From: Dipteris shenzhenensis
Lineage: Eukaryota; Polypodiophyta; Polypodiopsida; Gleicheniales
Direction: 5' to 3' (one strand)
Assembly: GCA_047967505.1 (NCBI GenBank)
Contig: CM106538.1
Length of the DNA: 64,000 nt
The translations under genes were made by a program, and so were the position numbers. The notes under the pieces are model-generated. The model was not told the DNA's origin. It ran no database searches and was given only the letters and a program-made list of their open reading frames with translations. Shown here piece after piece: positions 10,921 through 24,214 of the stretch (positions are counted from its first letter, which is position 1; the number at the start of each line of letters is the position of its first letter).

Positions 10921-13170
10921 TGATGTATGATGTCCATTTGCTTCTTTTTTTTTCTGTTTTAGTTTCTCAGATGTACTAGTGGATCAGTTGTAGTTGGGAG
11001 TGCATATAATTATCTCATGTCTTTTAGGAAATAATAAAAAAATATTTTCTTCTAAAAATAATTTCAAGTGATACATACCCTTAATCTGACCCCTCATATC
11101 TCTATGGTGTAAAGACATATTATCAATGACCACTATTTGATCTTGGGATAATTTTGTGCATATTTATAAGAGAATATTCATGGTGTTACAAGACTCTAGA
11201 GCAAGATAAGGTAGCTACGTCTCATAATATAGTATTGTCCTTCTCTTGTTTGTTTCTAGGAAATGAAGCAAAAACACACTAGGGAGCAAGTTGATAGGGT
11301 GATGGATAAATAAGGGAATTTGGAGATTGGTGGTGGCAAATCATACCTAGACAACAAAATGTAGGAGATTTTATATGTGGTAGGAAGCAAAGTCACCAAG
11401 AGCAAGCATGACAAGTTTACAATTGAATTCTATTTGCAATCTTGGAATGTGATCAAGGAAGATTGGGTGGAAATGGAAGATTCCTCAATTTACAAGGGTA
11501 TTAATCATCAAGGCCTTCTCTACATTTGGACCTCACTTTTTTCCTCTTCCAAGGCCTTCTCTGCATTTAACAACCTTTCTTTGAGGCCTGCCATGACTTG
11601 GAATCCATGTTCATTGTATTGCAAGTTGCACTTTGCACCATCTAGCATCTCATTTGTTGCATCGCATGACGACATGGCATTTTTCATTTTTTTTCTGACC
11701 TCTACTTGAATATCTACTACTATAGATTGAACCTAGGCTTCATGTGTTGCATAAGTGTATGCGGTATCCATGCATGCACCTGTAGTGTTGCTGATGATGC
11801 CACTAAATGGCTCACTATTTTCATGGGAAAACTTTGATATTTTTCTCAAAAATCCACCTTAGAGACTAGGTTTATTTACATGCTCTCCTCAAACATGGTC
11901 CAATTAATTGGCTCGGTGCACAATTCATATACAAGCCTCTTGCAATTACTAGCTTACTTCAAAATTTAGAGGAGGGCCCTAATAATACTATTTGTACAAT
12001 ATGTACAATTGGTTGTAGTTATCTTGCCTCACAGTCCTTAATTTTCCCTTTTGGCCCCTTTTTGGGAGCTCGAACAACACTCTTAGACATAGCTTGGGTG
12101 CTACCTCCTCTCAGTAAGCCGCCTTGGATTTTGTCCTTCTATAAACTAGCTATATTCATGATTAAAATCCTCCTTTGTTTTGTAAAATTCCTTCAGACCA
12201 CTAATTCAACATTGGGAGCACAACAATGGCTTAATGACTATGTAGCGGGTAGAATTTCTTGATAAGGACTGAAATGATGTATATTTCAATGACATTGATC
12301 CCACCTGTGACTGAAATCCTTGAAGGACATGATCCCAACTCTGAATCACATTGGTCCCGAAAAATAGTGGTCAAATACGTGCTACAATGAGGCTACAATT
12401 CTATGATCTCGCCTGCATCAACAGTATAGAACAAAATTCAAGGTTACATTAATTACACTAAAATTATACTTAACTTCAAGAATTTGAGAGCTAATGTTGA
12501 CCTCAAAAGATCGTGCATATCATACAAGCTGCACACCAAACAACAAACACAAGCAAGCACATAACATACACAATAGTGCTATATATGTGACACCACATTC
12601 ACATAGCATGTCATCACATACAACAAGAAACACATCTTTGAATAAGAACATTCACAAATCGATTTTCATTCTTGCCCCAACAACATAAAACCCCATGACT
12701 TTTTGGGAGGATTTGTATCTTTCTTTCAAGGACAAGTCCAACTCTTAAATTTGTGATTTGAAAATGCATAGAATTGTGTGCTATGCATTCATTTCACCCT
12801 TTCCTTCCTCTATTCTCCATAGTCATATAGCATACATCCCTAGCTGTAAAGTGAAGCCCCAAGGCAAAGCTCTATGGATGGAAGGGTTTTAGGACAGTGC
12901 AACCACCAAAGTTATTGAAGGAAGGATTTCTCCACATGGTCATCTTTCAATAATGCACTTGAGAGAACCTACAAGGAGGCTAGCTTAGCCTTTGGCAATA
13001 ATGAGGCAATGAATATCGAGCGCTTGGATCAATATCTCTTCTGTTCTTGTTTGTACACCCATTGTTTCAACCCAACCAATTTATACACCCTCTCTTGCGC
13101 TGATACTGCACCACCATTTGAACTCCCTACCAGATGAATTGTCAATGTTGGACGGTTGTGCATGCACGTA
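10921..13170. other. AT-rich spacer without a recognised gene
   Basis: No transposon terminus or RNA gene was recognised. A short open stretch at 11377-11530 has plausible composition, but no family is recognised and it is not called. Confidence 0.45.
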
Positions 13171-13359
<189 letters not shown>

Positions 13360-13639
13360 TGCCTACTAGACCTTTAGCTAGTCAAGTAAGAGGATTTAAG
13401 AACGCTGTGCTGATAGAAAGATTGTAGGTTCCGACCAGAGAGATTTTGCATGCTCCAGAGAGTTTGCAATGAGGTGAAAGAGAGACTTGGATGTTTGCAT
13501 ACCCTGAATTTGATCTCATCACCACATGAGAAATGTACTCCAATTTTGTTTCATGATTATTAATTAACCATGCATTTCACTCACTTGGTATAACAGATGC
13601 ACATTTAGAACCACTTCCTATTTATGTTTCACACAACCA

Positions 13640-13668
13640 TAGATAAATAGAGAAATAAATAAATAAAC

Positions 13669-13703
<35 letters not shown>

Positions 13704-13774
13704 TATGGATGGATAGATCGATAGATAGATAGATGGATAGATAGATAAATAGATAGATAATGGATAGATATATG

Positions 13775-13826
<52 letters not shown>

Positions 13827-13950
13827 TCTAGATATAGATAGATAAATAGATATAGATAGATGGATAAACAAATACATAGACAAACAGATAGACAGATAGA
13901 CAGATAGATAGACACATAGATAGGTAGGTAGGTAGGTAGGTAGGTAGATA
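13640..13950. repeat. (GATA)n array with variant GGTA and GACA units
   Basis: Roughly 310 bp of tetranucleotide repeat. GATA units dominate, with AAAT, GGAT and GACA variants, and a block of GGTA units at 13922-13945. Its minus-strand translation is Tyr-Leu-Ser-Ile repeats, not a gene. Confidence 0.97.
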
Positions 13951-13986
13951 AAGATAAATATATATATTGAGACATATATTGAGAGG

Positions 13987-14106
<120 letters not shown>

Positions 14107-14391
14107 ACACCAACCAAAAACCAAGTATACACCACTTTTGGCCAACTTGGCTACCTCAAGATTAATTAGGTTAAATATCACATAAAAACTCATTCTTTTT
14201 GCTATCCCACTGCCATTTTCTCCACATCCTTTGCATGTCCTTTAATATGAGCTTACAAGTTTGGTAGGTCTTTTCATTACATAATTCTATGCAAACCTTA
14301 TATGCATAGGATGAACCCAAGGGCTCATGTAGTTTCATGCTTTCACATGCATCTATGATTGCAAGACCTTTGGCAACCTTAGAACCCATCA

Positions 14392-14534
14392 CCTTATCCT
14401 CATCCTTAGCATCTACATCAAGAAACTTTTATATTTTGTACAATCCTTAGCATCTCATCCTTAGAGTCCAACCATATCCTCATCCTTAGCATCGACATCA
14501 ATTACTTCAAGAAACTTCCACATTTTGTGCAATC
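14392..14534. repeat. Diverged direct duplication, period about 80 bp
   Basis: The phrases ATCCTCATCCTTAGCATC, ACTTC/ATCAAGAAACTT and ATTTTGT[AG]CAATC occur at 14392-14446 and again at 14472-14534 with an 8-bp insertion. Confidence 0.75.
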
Positions 14535-14765
14535 ATAACATTAGGCGAGATGAGGGCGAGATTTGGGCTCTCAAAAGGGTGCCAAATTAGTGTTTCCTCA
14601 TCTTTAGGATTAGGGAGTGATTTGAGATTCGAGTGATATCGGAAGGCTAAATTTTGCTCTATGGGATAAAAGCATGCTCATAGGGTAAAACTATGTGGAG
14701 AACAACTTTCCCTTTACTTACTTGTTCAATTTAATCTATTTTCATGGATAAATTGAGGGAAAATG

Positions 14766-14947
14766 TAGGTGTGAAGTTTGTTAGGTTGTGTGCGGTGAGG
14801 ATCTCAATGAATTCTTGATGGAAATGGATCTATTTGTGTGCAGTGATGATCTCAGTGAATTCTTGATGGAATATGCAGGTGCAAACTTTGTTAGGTTGTG
14901 TGAGGTGATGATCTCAGTGAATTCTTGATGGAAATGGATCTATTTAG
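14766..14947. repeat. Two-and-a-half copy direct repeat
   Basis: A 70-bp unit containing GTTAGGTTGTGTG and GAATTCTTGATGGAAATGG is present at 14766-14835 and 14876-14947. A partial copy of its second half lies between them (14836-14872). Confidence 0.8.
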
Positions 14948-15669
14948 ATCCGCAAGGAAATAGCTATGTGAATCTAGATAGTATGATGATAGATATACTA
15001 ACACAAATGCACCCATCTACACTTAATAAGAAAATACCATGCTAACCAATGCTAATTTGTACATGGGTCTTATTTGTGGATCCCTGAAGGGACTTATCCC
15101 CTAGACCCTAACATCCCTAACATGGTTTCTATATACCTTCTCTCTCAAGCTTCAAATGTAATACTTTTTGGCCTTGAAATTCGACATATAATGATGGAGG
15201 TAGGCATGTTGCAAATCTCAAAGTGTATTCTCTTTGCAATTGCGTCTAATGGTTTATGAACGTGCTCAAGATGATACTATAGTTGTTCAATTTTTATTAT
15301 AGACACTTTGTAAAATCATAAAGCTAATCACTTAAGGGGAGATTTATAGGATGTTATTAATAGCCCCATGTAGTTGATATAGTATCTTGACTCCTTTTTC
15401 CTCATGTTTTACAAGGTCGACAACATTAAATAAGATGTTTAAAAAATGATTAATTATGAATGATCTCTCTTTTTGTTCGTATGTTTAGTAAGCTCTTTTC
15501 ATTTGTATGTTTCATAGTCCTTTTGACAAGGTCTAAACTAATATCCCTTTGAGATAGCTTTTTTCTTAATATCATGGTATCTTATAAAAAATGCCAATAT
15601 ATTTATACTCTCATTGTTGCTAGAATGCCTACTGGATTATATGCCTCCTCTCATTGTTGCAATTTATGC
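14948..15669. other. AT-rich spacer
   Basis: Nothing recognised beyond scattered low-complexity sequence. Confidence 0.45.
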
Positions 15670-16110
15670 GTCTTGTAGGACCAAGGAGGTGTAGAGGTTG
15701 AATTCAAGAGTAGCAGAGGATTAGAATAAGAGGAGCAGATGTTTAGAGTAAAAGTAGCAGAGGTATAGATGAGGCGTAGCAAACGTTTAGAGGAGTAGAC
15801 AATTACTTTAGGAGTAGAAGAGATTCAAAGCAAGAGTAGATGAGATATAGAGTAGGAAGGCAAGTGCAGCAATAAAGTAGGGTAATAGGTGCCAAGTTTC
15901 AGAGTAGGACAATAGATGCAAAGGTTCAACGGAATAGCCCAAAGGTTCAAAGCAATAGTGCAAAGGTTGTGAGGAACACTAGCAGAGACTCAAAGCAGGA
16001 AAGCAAGACACCAATTGCATAGCAAAAGCAATAGATATGCAGAGGTTTAGAGAAGGAGAGCAAGACAACAGGTGCAAGGAAGAAGCAACAGACATGCAGT
16101 GGGAGGATGA
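15670..16110. repeat. Degenerate repeat domain of AGAGTAGCAGAGGTT/GCAAAGGTTCAAAGCAATAG-type words
   Basis: Short purine-rich words built on AGTAGCAGAG, GTTTAGAG, CAAAGGTTCAA and GCAATAGATGC recur irregularly across 440 bp. The plus strand is strongly purine-rich. No fixed period is evident. Confidence 0.6.
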
Positions 16111-16444
16111 ATTTTGAAATTTGGAAATCCTTGGGACACAAATTTTAGAACTAGTCCCCCTAAGATTCACCCCCCACTTTTGGCAGCTTCAAAGCAAAAT
16201 TGTGGGCTTAACCCACCTAGGTAGGGGGTCAAAGCCTCCCTTGGAGGCCACCATCATTCAATTAGATCCCCTAATCCGTTCATTAAGAGGCTCTTTTGAG
16301 ACCCCAAATCTCCCCTAATGAAGGGCACTTTCTTTCTCAAGCAAAAAACTTTGTCCTTTCCTTATCACAAGTTGATAGGGAGGGAGATGAACTTGAGGCT
16401 GCCCGAGTCCATGCATAAAGGCACCAAATTACTTTACTCAACTC

Positions 16445-16805
16445 TTTGCTTTAAATTTTTATTATTTGACTTTGTGTTTGGTTACACACATAAAGGATGG
16501 TTTCCAATTGGCTATCGCTTTTAGATCTTGATATTTTTTCGTCATTTTGTAACACAATCTTTATCCCACATCTTTATTTCCACAAGATACTTTTAAATGA
16601 ATCCATAAATTGAATTGCAATTATTTGCTTCAAATTTTTATTATTTGACTTTGTGTTTGTTTAGACACAAAGGATGGTTTCCAATTGGCTACCCCTTTTA
16701 GATCTTGATATTTTTTCGTCGTGCATTTTGTAACACAATCTTTATCCCACATCTCCATTTCCTCAAGATACTTTTATATGACTCGATAAATCGAATTACA
16801 ATTAT
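16445..16805. repeat. Tandem duplication, period about 179 bp
   Basis: Copy 1 spans 16445-16623 and copy 2 spans 16624 to about 16805. Shared blocks include ATTTTTATTATTTGACTTTG, GGATGGTTTCCAATTGGCTA and TGTAACACAATCTTTATCCC. They differ by scattered substitutions and small indels. Confidence 0.85.
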
Positions 16806-18822
16806 CTTCGAAATCCCTTTTAACTAGTTTCCCATCATTTCTAGGTGGCTAAGAACACAAAGTGATGATTACCTTCAAAGTTGTGACCATCTTTAGAATC
16901 CTTTTGATCATAGTTTTCTATGATCTCTATGGCTAACTCACCTCAAGTTCCTAAAAAGTCTTTAAAAGATTTCTTGGATACAACAAAAGGATTGGGAGTA
17001 TGTGATTATTACAACGTGAGATCCCCTTCTAGAATATCCTCACATGGGGGAGGTGGTGAGTTTGATTCCTCATGGTGCACTACATGAAGAGTTGCATGTC
17101 CTCTCTAAAGAACGTGGGTGGTCAACTAAATTTGAGGTTTGTTTTATCTTGGGGCATTTAGAACTTAGCTCAAACAAAAAGTACGAAAGGACCGAGAGAG
17201 ATGCGACTCAATAGAGAAGGAGAATTAGGGACCAAAGGATGGGAGTTCCTCCTTAGTGAAAGCCAAGACATAACGGTATGCAATCTAAGGCAACATACAA
17301 CATTAATAACGATCTAAAAGTTGATACTCTCTAGTTAGTGGGGCAAGCCGAAAGAAAGACTTACACACCTATCTCAATATTCTCCTTGAAGTGGAAGTGC
17401 CTAAGGATAGGAATTATTAACTACCCAAGAAAAGTCTCCACAAGACAATCAATCCACATGCTGATGTGCTATGCTTCGGCGTAGCTCTCTCGAAGGTGCA
17501 TGGATCTCCTACTCTTGTAGGTGTAAGACGTGTAAATTCATCCCATGTACAAATATAGCCATACAATGACCCAAGCATATCTTATGAAGATGGAAGATCC
17601 TCTTAACATCTTACCCATGGTCTTTCGAGTACATAGAGCACACTCTATAATGATGCCTGGAGGTCAGGAATGTGATTTAAAAGACTATGGACTTTGCAAG
17701 GTTATTATGACTATCCACGAGCTAATGCATGGCAAGCATGTGCACCACAATATCCAAAAGCTCCCATAGGATTTGATGGGTTAGAAAATGTTCATTATGC
17801 ACTTTGATGCAAGGGCAATAGATGTGGTGATCAAATTCTTGCGAAAGATGCTGGAGTACCTACCAAGTGCCAATCAGCTCAAAGCATTACTTTTATGGTA
17901 ATAATGATGGAAGAGTTTCCCTGCAGTATTCATTTAAGACTCGATTTCTACTCCTGCATAGTTCTTTTCTGTGTTTTGTGTTTCCAATGCATGCCTTTAT
18001 TTTCTGTGCACCCTTTGTAGCTGACATTTTCACTTTCGAGTGTTTCCAATAAAAAAGTGTACTGCTCCCGACATTCGTGTTTCAATCCCCTTGGAGCCTT
18101 CATTCCATTCAACCAAAGACTTACACACGGGTTTAGGTATGCGCCATTTCTTAGCTGAGTCTAAAGCTAGAGCCACGTTGTTCCCTTGCATAGCAGCCAA
18201 ATGACCCCAACACAGATTGCTCAGCTGATGAGTCATTAAGTCTTATGAGCCTGACACCAATTCAACATCAGTTAACTCTCAGCTAGCAAAATTTTGAAAA
18301 CCTGCGAGCCATTCAAGCATCATATCAGAATAGTTATGGTCTTCAGGAAATAAATTTCCTATGCTCCCTCGCTTATGCTTTGCTTATACGTTAAGTCAGA
18401 AGCTACCATAGAACATTTTAGCACCCTTCCACATCGTGGCTAAAGGCTACTAGTCCCAGATTCTGCAGCCACACAACAGAGTCCAGGTTGTTTTAAACAT
18501 TAGCTCATCGACTTGAGGCTCAGCTCATTATAAACTATTTTCTGAATACATGCCGTGTACTGTCTTAGGCTTTGAATGCTCTCTCCCAGAGGGACTTCAA
18601 ATGTTCCAAGGCCGTCTGCCCAACCCTCCTGACTTTTGGAAACTAGTTCCAACATCTCTAGGTAGACTTGCAACCCCACAAGCAATGCATAATGTGCTTA
18701 AAACAGTTCTATGCCACCAGAGGAATCTCAGCTCCAACTAGATAGCTCCTAAAATTTCTGCATGACCCTCCAGCCTCTACTCATTGAGTAGATTACTCCC
18801 ATTTTTCCCTTGACGACACTCT
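16806..18822. other. Spacer without a recognised gene
   Basis: Several short open frames occur, but none shows a domain or a consistent longer reading. Confidence 0.45.
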
Positions 18823-18957
18823 GCATGCAGTCTTCTTTGTTCATCTCAAAAGGCTATGAAGTAACAATTTTAAGGGTTTATATAGCTATGTGTTGCTGGC
18901 ATGGCAACAATTTGCACGCAGTCTTCTTTATTACTCATCTCAAAGGCTCTAAAGCAT
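18823..18957. repeat. Short direct duplication, spacing about 91 bp
   Basis: GC[AG]TGCAGTCTTCTTT followed by CATCTCAAA and AGGCT occurs at 18823-18857 and 18914-18957 with a small insertion in the second copy. Confidence 0.7.
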
Positions 18958-20813
18958 TTTCAAGGATATAGGGTCTCTTTTCTACTATAGCTCCCTCAGC
19001 CTGGAGGGTTGGCATTGCTTGCTGGCCATGTGGGACCATACTCTCTTTGTACCCCAATAGGAAACTTTGAATACACTTCAAGCGCCTCGTTAATGCGTGC
19101 TCTCCTTAGATAGGAGTTTGAAAGCATAGAAGATGCCAAGTGTCATGGGAGCATGCCACATGAGGTGATTTTCATACCCCCATGCTTGGCTATACAAGGG
19201 GGCATGGGGAGTCCCCCTTCTCACGGATGCTGGGAACTGAGGGTGGCTGGAGTAAGGTCTGTCACTCAATTGGCACCCGAGCATCAACTGCTCAAGTTAC
19301 CCATAATAATGATAGGTAAACAGTGAGATTTTTCCATCCCATTTGGTCTACATTGTTGACACACACATATTTTCTATGCCTTACATCATTAAGTATTGTA
19401 AAGATCTTGTTGGAAATTTTCTTTCATGATAGTTAATACCTAGTTAATACTAGTTGATGAACTCTTGTGCTTATATTAAGCTGATGTTGCAACTTCTACC
19501 CTCATTCAAGAGACACGTGTGCCCTCCTTTTGCACAAATATAGCAGTTGAAGATTATCTCTTCATTTATCTGAGTGAGACTCCAATATCTCTTTCACTTC
19601 CAAAGACTTTCAAATGCTCTACTAAAAATCAATAAGAAAAACCGTAAACTGCCACGTAAAATATGCCTTCATCATTGGGGACAATGTCTGTGCGCCGAAT
19701 TCACATGGAAAAGATTATTCTATAGCAGGAACTTGATACGAGCAAACCCTACACAAGATGCATGTGAAGGCTGAACACAGTTCAAGCCAGTTAGCTCTAA
19801 GAAGGGCAAACATAGGATGATGTGCAATCACAAGTTTTCAAACAGCTTGCTACCCACTTTAAGCAGAAAAAAATGGGAGCATAGAAACAAAAGTGGCTTT
19901 ACATCCAGTCCACTTCTGCGAAAAGGGTGAAAGTTCTAATCATATTGTTGAGTAGAGTAACACGATATTGAGACAGGCAACTTAGTCACACAAAAAGAAC
20001 CAGAAAGGACACACAAGGCTCGAACTTCACCTATGATATCACATGAATGTCCTCTAAAGATCTTGCTAGATCAAGCATAAGCTGAAGACTTCACCTCGAA
20101 CCACGATAAGATGTGATCTGTCTACATTGAAATGTCAATCACTGTCAGATTCAAAATACAATTTGACCATCTTCCACAGTTCATTCAAAAACATACACAA
20201 AATTACGACAATCAATGAAAAGTAAATGAAGACTCTACATTTTTAATAGTCTCCCACATGAAGATAATGATAGAAAAAAGATAGTGATGCAAGTTAAACA
20301 CAAAAATTTAGCACGAGTAACCCTCATGTATGAAGGACAGAATTGACAACATCCCACAATTCATCGTCGGCATCACAACCAGGCAAGACAGGTCCACCAA
20401 ATCAACAGGATTTCAAATTACAATAAAGAATCCTACTTCACCATATGTTCATCTGCAAAAAAATTTGACAGACCCTTCAACTTCCAAGGGCAACCGTTTC
20501 CTCGACAGTCAACAAAATCATAACAAAAAAGCACAGCCATACGTAGTCAAAAGCATCTTCGCTATTTGAGCAAAACTGAGTCTGATGTCCTGCCAAATGA
20601 CCAAAAAACTCTTGCAATCAGTAGAACACCAGCCTTCCAAAAAATATAACAAATTGTTTCTGGAATCTATCTTGAGATGGCAGACGGATGCCCATGTAAT
20701 GTTCATTTTAACATGATCGTAGTGACCGATCAACCTGAAGGGATGGCAACACTAAAAGAATGGCAGGCACTGTAAGATGAATCTCTAACTGGACACAAAG
20801 AATCACAAGGTAA
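18958..20813. other. 3' flank of the MYB gene
   Basis: This lies downstream of the minus-strand MYB gene and may include its 3' UTR in the first few hundred bases below 20814. I could not pick a convincing polyadenylation signal. No other gene is recognised. Confidence 0.45.
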
Positions 20814-22172
20814 TTATACAACACTGATGGCACTTCCTCCAGATGAATCGATCTCCCTGCCGCGTAGGGATGGATTCACGTGAAAAGCAGAATGCCGTGT
20901 GGGCTCTTCGGATAATTTTAAGGAAAGTGGGGAAGGCCTCACGGTAGGGGGAGGAGCGCCCAGACTCAACTCTGAAATTCCATTCCAGACATCTATCCTG
21001 ATGGGAGTGGTTGGGAATACAGGTGTGGGCCTGACGATTTTGCAATCAAAAGAGTGATCAGAGTCTCGAAGTTCAAATACTGGCCAGGCCGGTACTGGTA
21101 AGCAGTTAATAGGTCCAAAAGGACCCTGCATCAATGACGACCCACGCAAGTCTTCCGAATCAATGGGAAGAGATGCTAATCCACTGTGTTTGGATTCTTC
21201 TCCTGTCTCCGCAGCATTTTCTGCACTCGCGTCGCTGGACCCGGAGTTCGCCACAGTTCCACTCGTGTAAACACACGGACTAGGCGAAGGTGGCGGAGCT
21301 TGAAACGTGCTCCCAGTCGACAGACCTGAAGTAACCCCATAGCGCGCTTTGTGAAACTCTGCAGTCCAAGCAAGTTCGTGTCGAGATGAAGGTTGTGCTG
21401 CCTCACTTGAGTCTTCGCCTGGGTTTTCAATGGGTTCCTGATATGATGCCATGAATCCTTAGTCGTCGCTTAGCAACACCTTGCGGCGATCGGTCAGCAA
21501 AACGAGGATTTGGCCACAAAAACAGGATACAAGGGCGTAAAGAAGGACCAACTGTGACTTACAGTTTCTGGAATCATATCGAAGAGACTGGACCTCCTCT
21601 TCCGTTTGTTCAGATTACTCTGCCTGATGAAATACTTCTGGGCATGGCTGGCGACCTGCGTGGGAGTTCTGGTGGTGACGAAATTTCGAGAGATACCTTT
21701 CCAATCGCCCTTCCCCAACTTCTGTAGTCCAAGGAGAAACATCCGGTGCTCTTCTTCGCTCCAAGGGATGCCTGAAGCAGTCCATGACAAGATCACAACA
21801 AAACTCTTCTTTTTGAGCATAATAGAGCAGAGGCTGCTCGCCTCGCGGAGATCACTGGCATAAACGAGATCAAAACTGCAAAATCAAGCGCCCAGGACTT
21901 GTCTCACCCTTCTTCCGATCCCGCGAGCTGCTGGGTGCCTGCACCATTCCGTCCGAAGCATAGCCGTCCGCGGTACCACCCGACTCAGCCTGCTCAGTGG
22001 GGGAGGATGGACTGTTGGAGGGAGCGCCCCAATTGGAGAGGTTCCCCATGCTCATGCTCTTGCGCATGCTCCCTTCGTCTGTCAACCGGACTCCAAACAA
22101 TCGCAGTCCGCGGTCGGGGCAAGTTCGGGAATTGTGCCCATTGTGGCCACAATAGGAGCACTTCCTGGTCAT
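20814..22172 (-). CDS. SHAQKYF-type single-repeat MYB repressor with N-terminal CCHC zinc knuckle (KUA1/MYBS3 family), three exons
   Basis: Nuclear DNA-binding protein of the plant KUA1/MYBH/MYBS3 family; characterised members bind TATCCA/I-box-like sites and repress growth, sugar or peroxidase genes. I infer exons 22172-21908, 21771-21563 and 21437-20814, with GT-AG introns of 136 and 125 bp, giving 365 residues. The N-terminus has a zinc knuckle C5-x2-C8-x4-H13-x4-C18 and an RLFGV repression-type motif at 24-28. The single MYB repeat covers about 90-140 (Trp92, Trp112, SHAQKYF 130-136), followed by a basic [10 protein letters not shown] segment. The C-terminus is Ser/Pro-rich and ends with an EAR-like LSLKL (329-333). 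The first junction restores KKG-IPW exactly. The exon-3 acceptor is less certain: I chose TATCAG because nearer alternatives break frame or hit a stop. The ATG at 22172 starts directly at the zinc knuckle. It is the only intact host-type gene in the window. Confidence 0.93.
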
Positions 22173-22256
22173 GATTCGCGAAAAAAGACGCCGGAATGGG
22201 TGTGCCCTAACGTGCGGATGAAGCTTCTTGCTGCTGCTGCCGCCACAGCGGCGGCC

Positions 22257-22422
22257 TCAAATGGAAGCCGTAGATCTGAGGGCTATGGCGATGAAGATTC
22301 TACAGCAATTGAAGCGCCGACCTTGCAAAACAAGAGGCATGCAAGCGCTGGCTGGCTATGGCGATGCCCATGCCTCTCTATAACGGAGGTCAGCTCACAG
22401 GACCTCGTTAACCTAACCATGG
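22257..22422 (-). promoter_or_regulatory. Overlapping upstream ORFs in the probable 5' leader of the MYB gene
   Basis: On the minus strand, between about 85 and 250 bases upstream of the MYB start codon, three ATG-initiated small ORFs overlap in three frames. They start near 22422 (about 45 codons), at 22371 (23 codons, ending at 22300) and at 22340 (27 codons, ending at 22257). If the transcript starts upstream of 22422, all three would precede the main ORF and could dampen or regulate translation. The transcription start is not known. Confidence 0.4.
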
Positions 22423-23640
22423 TTCAGACTCAGACTTACAATCACTTTTAGTTTCGATTACTTTTGTAATCATACAATGAGGAAGAGAGTTACTACATCT
22501 CGCACAAGCCACGAAAGATGTCTAGCTTTTGCTATTTCATCATGCAATGCGGGGGTAATCTTGGAACAAATGAGAGCAAAGCAATCAAACAAGTTTTGTC
22601 ATTGTTGAGTCAATGAGAGAGCATGCTAGCAATGTCACTAAGAGTCTTGCAAAATTGAAATTGAACTCTATGAGAGGGGAACTAAGTGCTTGAGAGTTAT
22701 TTCATCCACTTTGCAAAGCAAAGTCGGATTTAAAGGGGCTTTTACTTCAAGGGATAACTTCAAAAATTGGCATGTGTGCAAGGGTTAACTTTAATGAATA
22801 AAGGAGATATTTTTATGTTCTCACACTTATTGTGATACATATTGGCCAATGCAAGCTCATGCACCCCTTAAAAAATATTGCTTTGATGTTTATCATGTAT
22901 GCCTCTCAATTTCAAAAAATCCTCATATATTAAAACTTTTCATCTACAACTAACCTCTAGGACATCATAGTGAAAAACTGCTAGGACATCAAAGCTTGTA
23001 TGAAAGTCCAAGAAACTTAAGTACTCCAAAGAAAAAAAGGTAAAACAAAACTTATGTACGCTTGTATGTCCGAGTAAGCAATGTGATGTATTTGAGGCTT
23101 AAAAATGTGGATTTCGTCATGCCGTTAATGGGGAGGCGTAGATGTAGAATGTGAAATGGGATTCCAAATTCATTTTGTGTTGTAAAAAGGGATTCCAAAG
23201 TTATCCACAAGATGTGAACAGGACCAGGCTTTGGTTTAACTTGAGTTGGGGAGAAGCCGCACGTTTTCCGAGTTGCGTGCCCTTTGATAACATCTCGCCG
23301 TCCACGTTTGCATTACCGTAGTGGCACCCACCCTCCATCCTTCCATTGACCACGTGCCACTGCCGCGTCACTGTCCTCCAGGTCGCGCTGGCCGCCATGC
23401 ACGCCGTGTTCCGTCCAAAGACTGTTCGCCACGTCATCTTTGAAAGGTTTCTCTTATTTGCCACATCATCCACGTCGGCAGAACGCTGCAGCCCACACGC
23501 CAGTGAGGCCATTGCTGAGCGAAGCTCGAGATATCTAGTCTCATCCGGATCTTATTATTGTCCCCCTCGGTACAATTACTTACATTATCCAATGTCTATC
23601 CATATAATGATTTCATTTCTGGTCGGTCGCTAAAAGTTTA
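22423..23640 (-). promoter_or_regulatory. Upstream region of the MYB gene with an ACGT-core cluster
   Basis: A GC-richer island at about 23250-23560 stands out from AT-rich surroundings. It contains a perfect G-box CACGTG at 23351-23356 plus several CACGTC/CCACGT words (near 23300, 23430 and 23470). ACGT cores are binding sites of plant bZIP and bHLH factors. The island is 1.1-1.3 kb upstream of the MYB start, so it could be a distal promoter, a first non-coding exon or the trace of another gene. Open frames over it match nothing I know. Confidence 0.4.
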
Positions 23641-24214
23641 CTAGCCTAACCGCCCAATTATCAGTATGCCTTGCCTTGCAAGTTGCTTGTGCTTCACAAT
23701 CATCACACTTGGGTCGCTTAAATCCAAAGTTACGAATCTAGGCATGGGAGGTCGGTATTTAGACGTTAAATCCAACGTTGGGAGGTGACATCAACTAATA
23801 GAGGGCTCATTCGCCATCGAGTGCGTGTGCTCGAGGTCTCTTTGGTAGCCACCTTTTAATCTCTTGGCCCCATTGAAGGATTTCTCTAAAACATGGAACA
23901 CAAATATATTTATCAACCTTAGCCATCTCACATATATATTCATGAGTGCTCTCCTTTTCCAAAAAAGGTAGAATGTTCCCTGTTCATAAGTTCATAACAT
24001 TGAATAGCAATAATGCAACTCAAATACCTTTCTTCAAGTCAATATCAAGGTCAAAAAGGTTTCATGTGTTTAAGAAGCGTGCATTAGCATTTGTTCATAG
24101 GTTCATTTGCTTACATCAAACAATTAGATGGACTCATTGTGGTTTATTGGAGCTAGTAGGAATTACATTGAGGTTAGAGAAAAGCAAGGAGAAGGTGGTG
24201 AACATCATAAGTCA
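23641..24214. other. Spacer without a recognised gene
   Basis: Nothing supported here. Confidence 0.45.

Noticed and set aside
21438-21480. Alternative splice acceptors for MYB exon 3 upstream of TATCAG
   Set aside because: CGCAAG leads in frame to a TAA and GCTAAG/ACTAAG shift the frame; TATCAG keeps phase 0 and opens the C-terminal domain.
21606-22174. Plus-strand ORFs over the MYB exons
   Set aside because: Shadows of the minus-strand gene with no domain.
23201-23633. ORFs on both strands near 23.2-23.6 kb
   Set aside because: No recognisable domain; GC-rich patch with ACGT elements makes regulatory sequence at least as likely.
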